The notes beneath the pieces are model-generated. The model was not told the origin of the DNA, did no database searches, and was given only the letters and a program-made list of their open reading frames with translations. A stretch of 20,562 nucleotides of DNA from a virus: positions 1 through 20,562 of IMG/VR virus record IMGVR_UViG_3300033146_003359; one strand, given 5' to 3'. The position numbers were made by a program, and so were the translations under genes. Every line of letters begins with the position of its first letter. Positions within the stretch are counted from its first letter, which is position 1. Of the stretch, positions 18,071 to 20,562 are shown in pieces.

Positions 18071-18319
18071 ATGGCAACAAAAGTAATAACTTTAGTAGGT
18101 GGTATGTGGGAGAAAATAAACTACGATGATACAAAAAGTTCTGATGGCTATATATTCCGAGTAGACACATGAGTTGCGTTTGCTGAAAAAGAATCACCTG
18201 CGTGAGATGAAAGTATACCAATACCTGCTAATACTAAACTTAAATTCAAAAAGCCTAAATGATTCTATCTTAACGGTACAGCATGAACACAAGTATTTTT
18301 ATCACCATTTGATAAATAA
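18071..18319 (+). CDS. 82-aa structural module, paralogous to the N-terminus of its neighbour
   Basis: ATG at 18071 gives 82 residues to TAA 18317-18319, whose last base starts the next ATG (TAATG). It is a small beta-rich protein (TKVITLVGGMWEKINYDDT, ESIPIPANTKLKF, AGTQVFLSPFDK). It aligns without gaps to residues 1-81 of the following protein, with about 27 identities in 81 (TK.ITL, W..I, DT, DE.IP, GT, L.PFD). The module is therefore duplicated, once alone and once fused. The role is probably a structural or fibre-tip attachment unit. I choose this ATG over the 18063 ATG, which stops after seven codons. Confidence 0.72.
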
Positions 18320-19332
18320 TGATTACAAAGACAATAACATTATCGACTACAGATTGGTTGCATATCTCATTTATGGATACTAGAGATGCCAACTGATTTG
18401 TATTTTGGGCTAATGCTTGAATAGAATTTACTGATAGGGCTATGCCAAATGCTGACGAAGTAATACCACTATCACAAGATAGTATGTATTGATTCGATGC
18501 ACCACAAGATATACGAGTTAGGGGTCCTATATGAACAGAAATATATTTATGACCTTTTGACTCTGTCCCATGAAGTGGAGGTTGAGGTTGAAGTGGTAGT
18601 TGTACATTTTCTTGAGTATATCATCAGCCAAGTTGATTCGTTGCATGAACAACATGCCAAGAATGGATAGATCTACATTTCCCTAGTACTCCTCCTACAG
18701 TCGATATTAGGTGAACTGATTATGCTTTCTGATTATATGAGGTATGACAGATACTAACAACACCTTTAATAGAATGACGTTGACACTTATGAGCTAATCC
18801 TGTTTGATTATTAACAAATCTAGATATAGCTCCTATATGATTTACACAAACCAATCCAACAGCAAATACTCGATATTGAAATAATGATGCAAATTTAACA
18901 ATAATATTATGAACAACACAGACATATACTGCTACAATACAAGACGATCAATCTAGAAGTTGAACAGCAAGTTGAAGTTATACATGAACATTCCCTTATT
19001 ATGGGACATCTGTAGATATTACAACATTGACTAAACAAATATTATCTGATATATGAAGCACATATTTTCAAGTAGATATGGTTGCAGAAACAGGATGAGA
19101 TAAATACAAAGCCGATTTTGAGACATCCAACATAACAATAACTTGAGTTATGTTCTATAATACTGTATCTAGTAATTGGGAATGGATGTGATGAAGTAAA
19201 GCGAATAGTCTAACTCTGCGAACTACAAGTGCAGTAACACATACAGTACAAGGTAATATAACTAACTATACAAGATACACACATAATTGAGTAGATGGTT
19301 GAGCATTATTAACTCGCTTTTATACTAATTAA
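18319..19332 (+). CDS. fibre-region structural protein, 337 aa
   Basis: The start overlaps the stop of the 82-aa gene. Residues 1-81 are a paralogue of that protein. A Gly/Ser linker (84-94, PGSGGGGGSGS, mixing TGA, GGA and GGT) leads to a beta-rich body. It holds VDIRGTDYAFGLYEVGQILT, LIEGRGHLGANPVGLLTNL and TYTATIQDDQSRSGTASGS, like the repeated strand units of phage appendage proteins. The C-terminal half (TFPYYGTSVDITTLTKQIL, then VMFYNTVSSNWEWMGG) is a second beta domain. The surrounding fibre genes suggest it is exposed on the tail tip or capsid and may contact the host. Confidence 0.72.
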
Positions 19333-19337
19333 ATAAG

Positions 19338-20562
19338 ATGGCAAGAACAAAATGATTAACAGATTTTTCAGCTAATTTTGAGGTACAGAAAAGAGCACCA
19401 TTAGATGCTAGATTTTCTGTTGAATATCAAAGTGATTTAGTTCAACTATCTACCTGGACGGCTTTGGATTGAAATGAGTATACTTATAAAGGTATGTTCG
19501 TTGCAGTGTGGAATGACAATACTAATAACTGAATATATATATTGATAGCTGATGATTATACACAGCTTACTAATTGGGTAAATGTTGGTGATACTTGAAC
19601 AACAGTATTAGAAGACAACCGAGTTTCTAAATACCAAGTAACTACACCATTTCAAGCAAACGAAGTAATAGATCTAACAAACTGAATAGGTAGTATTTCC
19701 TGAGTATTAAACCATTTTGGTGATGTTATTGATTGAACAGACAAGGGAATATGAACTTGAGCTTGAGTATTCTTTTCTGATAATGCTTTAAATGTATACC
19801 TAAAAGGGACAGGAGAGTTATATAAATCTGACACGGTAGTTTGGGATAGTCCAACTAGTTGCCATTTCACAGTCCCATTACAAGTATGAGATTATTTTTG
19901 GGTAGAACACGATGCTGGTATGGGGATGTGAGGTACAACTTGGGCTGATGCTTTGGAATGAACTTATGCAGAATTGGAAGTTTTGAAGGATAATAATTTA
20001 TTAGTACCTTGAAATTGGTATAAGCTTACTGATTTTATAAGTAAAAATAGCACAACAGATTTTTGAATGATATATACTTCTACTGTAATAGAATCATTAT
20101 ATCTTCAAGCCACAAGTACAAACACTTTCGCTCAAGATGTTTATTCTGAGTTACATTTTGATGATATTATAAAGTATGATTTTAACGATAATTTAATTTC
20201 TTCTGACACTAATTGAGGTTGGGACGCTCGGGGTTGAGATTGGGGAGATGACACAACTATTTCAAACATTACTCCTACAAGTTTTGAGATAAATAGAGAG
20301 TATGACTGGGGTTCTTATTACTATCTATATATAGAAGATAGTTCTAATAGTTATGAATATAATGAAAATTGATATGGAACTAATTTTACTGTTACGGATT
20401 TGTGAGGATGACAACGAAGAATAGATATTTTAGATGCTCCTTTGGATCTAACTGATTGAAGCGGTTACATTGAAATTGAATGATATAATAAGATAGATGA
20501 AAGACCTTGAAAAATAATTTATAGAAAAGATAATAATAAAAACATAGAGGCTTCTTTTGATT
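19338..20562 (+). CDS. tail fibre-like structural protein (3' truncated by the window)
   Basis: ATG at 19338 is followed by 408 open codons to the window end. The N-terminal part (QKRAPLDARFSVEYQSDLVQ at 17-36, YTYKGMFVAVWNDNTNNGIY at 48-67, TQLTNWVNVG) is a pattern shared by many large phage structural and fibre proteins: a PLDxR strand, a (Y)xGM strand and a TxWxxVG turn. The rest is rich in Asp, Tyr, Trp and Gly strands (GDYFWVEHDAGMGMGG, WYKLTDFISKN, DWGSYYYLYIEDSSNS), consistent with beta-helix or beta-sandwich fibre domains. TGA glycines occur throughout. The end of the protein is not visible, so the receptor-binding part cannot be described. Confidence 0.75.

Overview
The window is one strand-uniform block of late (packaging, head and tail) genes from a tailed phage or prophage of siphovirus type. 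Every gene reads left to right on the + strand. Its defining property is the genetic code. Genes are open only when TGA is read as an amino acid and TAA and TAG are the stops. The TGA positions fall where the protein families have glycine: the small terminase GGRPTK motif, the large terminase RQLGIS Walker A, and the tape-measure VGELGPE motif. This is translation table 25 (UGA = Gly), known from Absconditabacteria (SR1) and Gracilibacteria (BD1-5). The host is therefore most likely a Patescibacteria/CPR bacterium of one of those lineages. The sequence is also strongly A+T-rich. Under the standard code the genes look shattered and false minus-strand ORFs appear, none of which I accept.

Layout: 1-625 holds three small genes of unknown function, the first cut by the window edge. 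689-3338 is packaging: small terminase, a 484-nt spacer with hairpins and two possible micro-ORFs, an 85-aa gene, and the large terminase. 3489-6812 is the head: portal, two tiny overlapping single-span membrane proteins, a scaffold and the major capsid protein. 6913-9194 is the head-tail joint: a capsid-associated protein, connector, head closure, gp10-like protein, tail terminator and a small unknown, mostly packed with TAATG or abutting junctions. 9233-15529 is the tail: tube protein, probable assembly chaperone, tape measure, distal tail protein and hub protein. 15614-20562 holds the tail fibre or receptor-binding region: a 669-aa fibre, a small unknown, an 82-aa module duplicated at the N-terminus of its 337-aa neighbour, and a further fibre-like gene running off the window.

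Main points for a second look: (1) a 38-nt element present twice, before the portal and before the main fibre gene, whose four differences all lie outside two interleaved inverted repeats, suggesting an RNA switch, pseudoknot or paired operator; (2) the capsid and tube genes use few TGA-glycine codons while the rest use mostly TGA, and these same two genes are each followed by a G+C-rich hairpin; (3) two amber stops (TAG) that separate ORFs lying in the same frame (85-aa gene/large terminase and chaperone/tape measure); (4) a 14-bp tandem repeat forming an all-frame stop cassette; (5) a module duplication in the fibre region.

All assignments come from reading translations by eye. No database search was run, and functions given for small connector and fibre genes are by motif and gene order.
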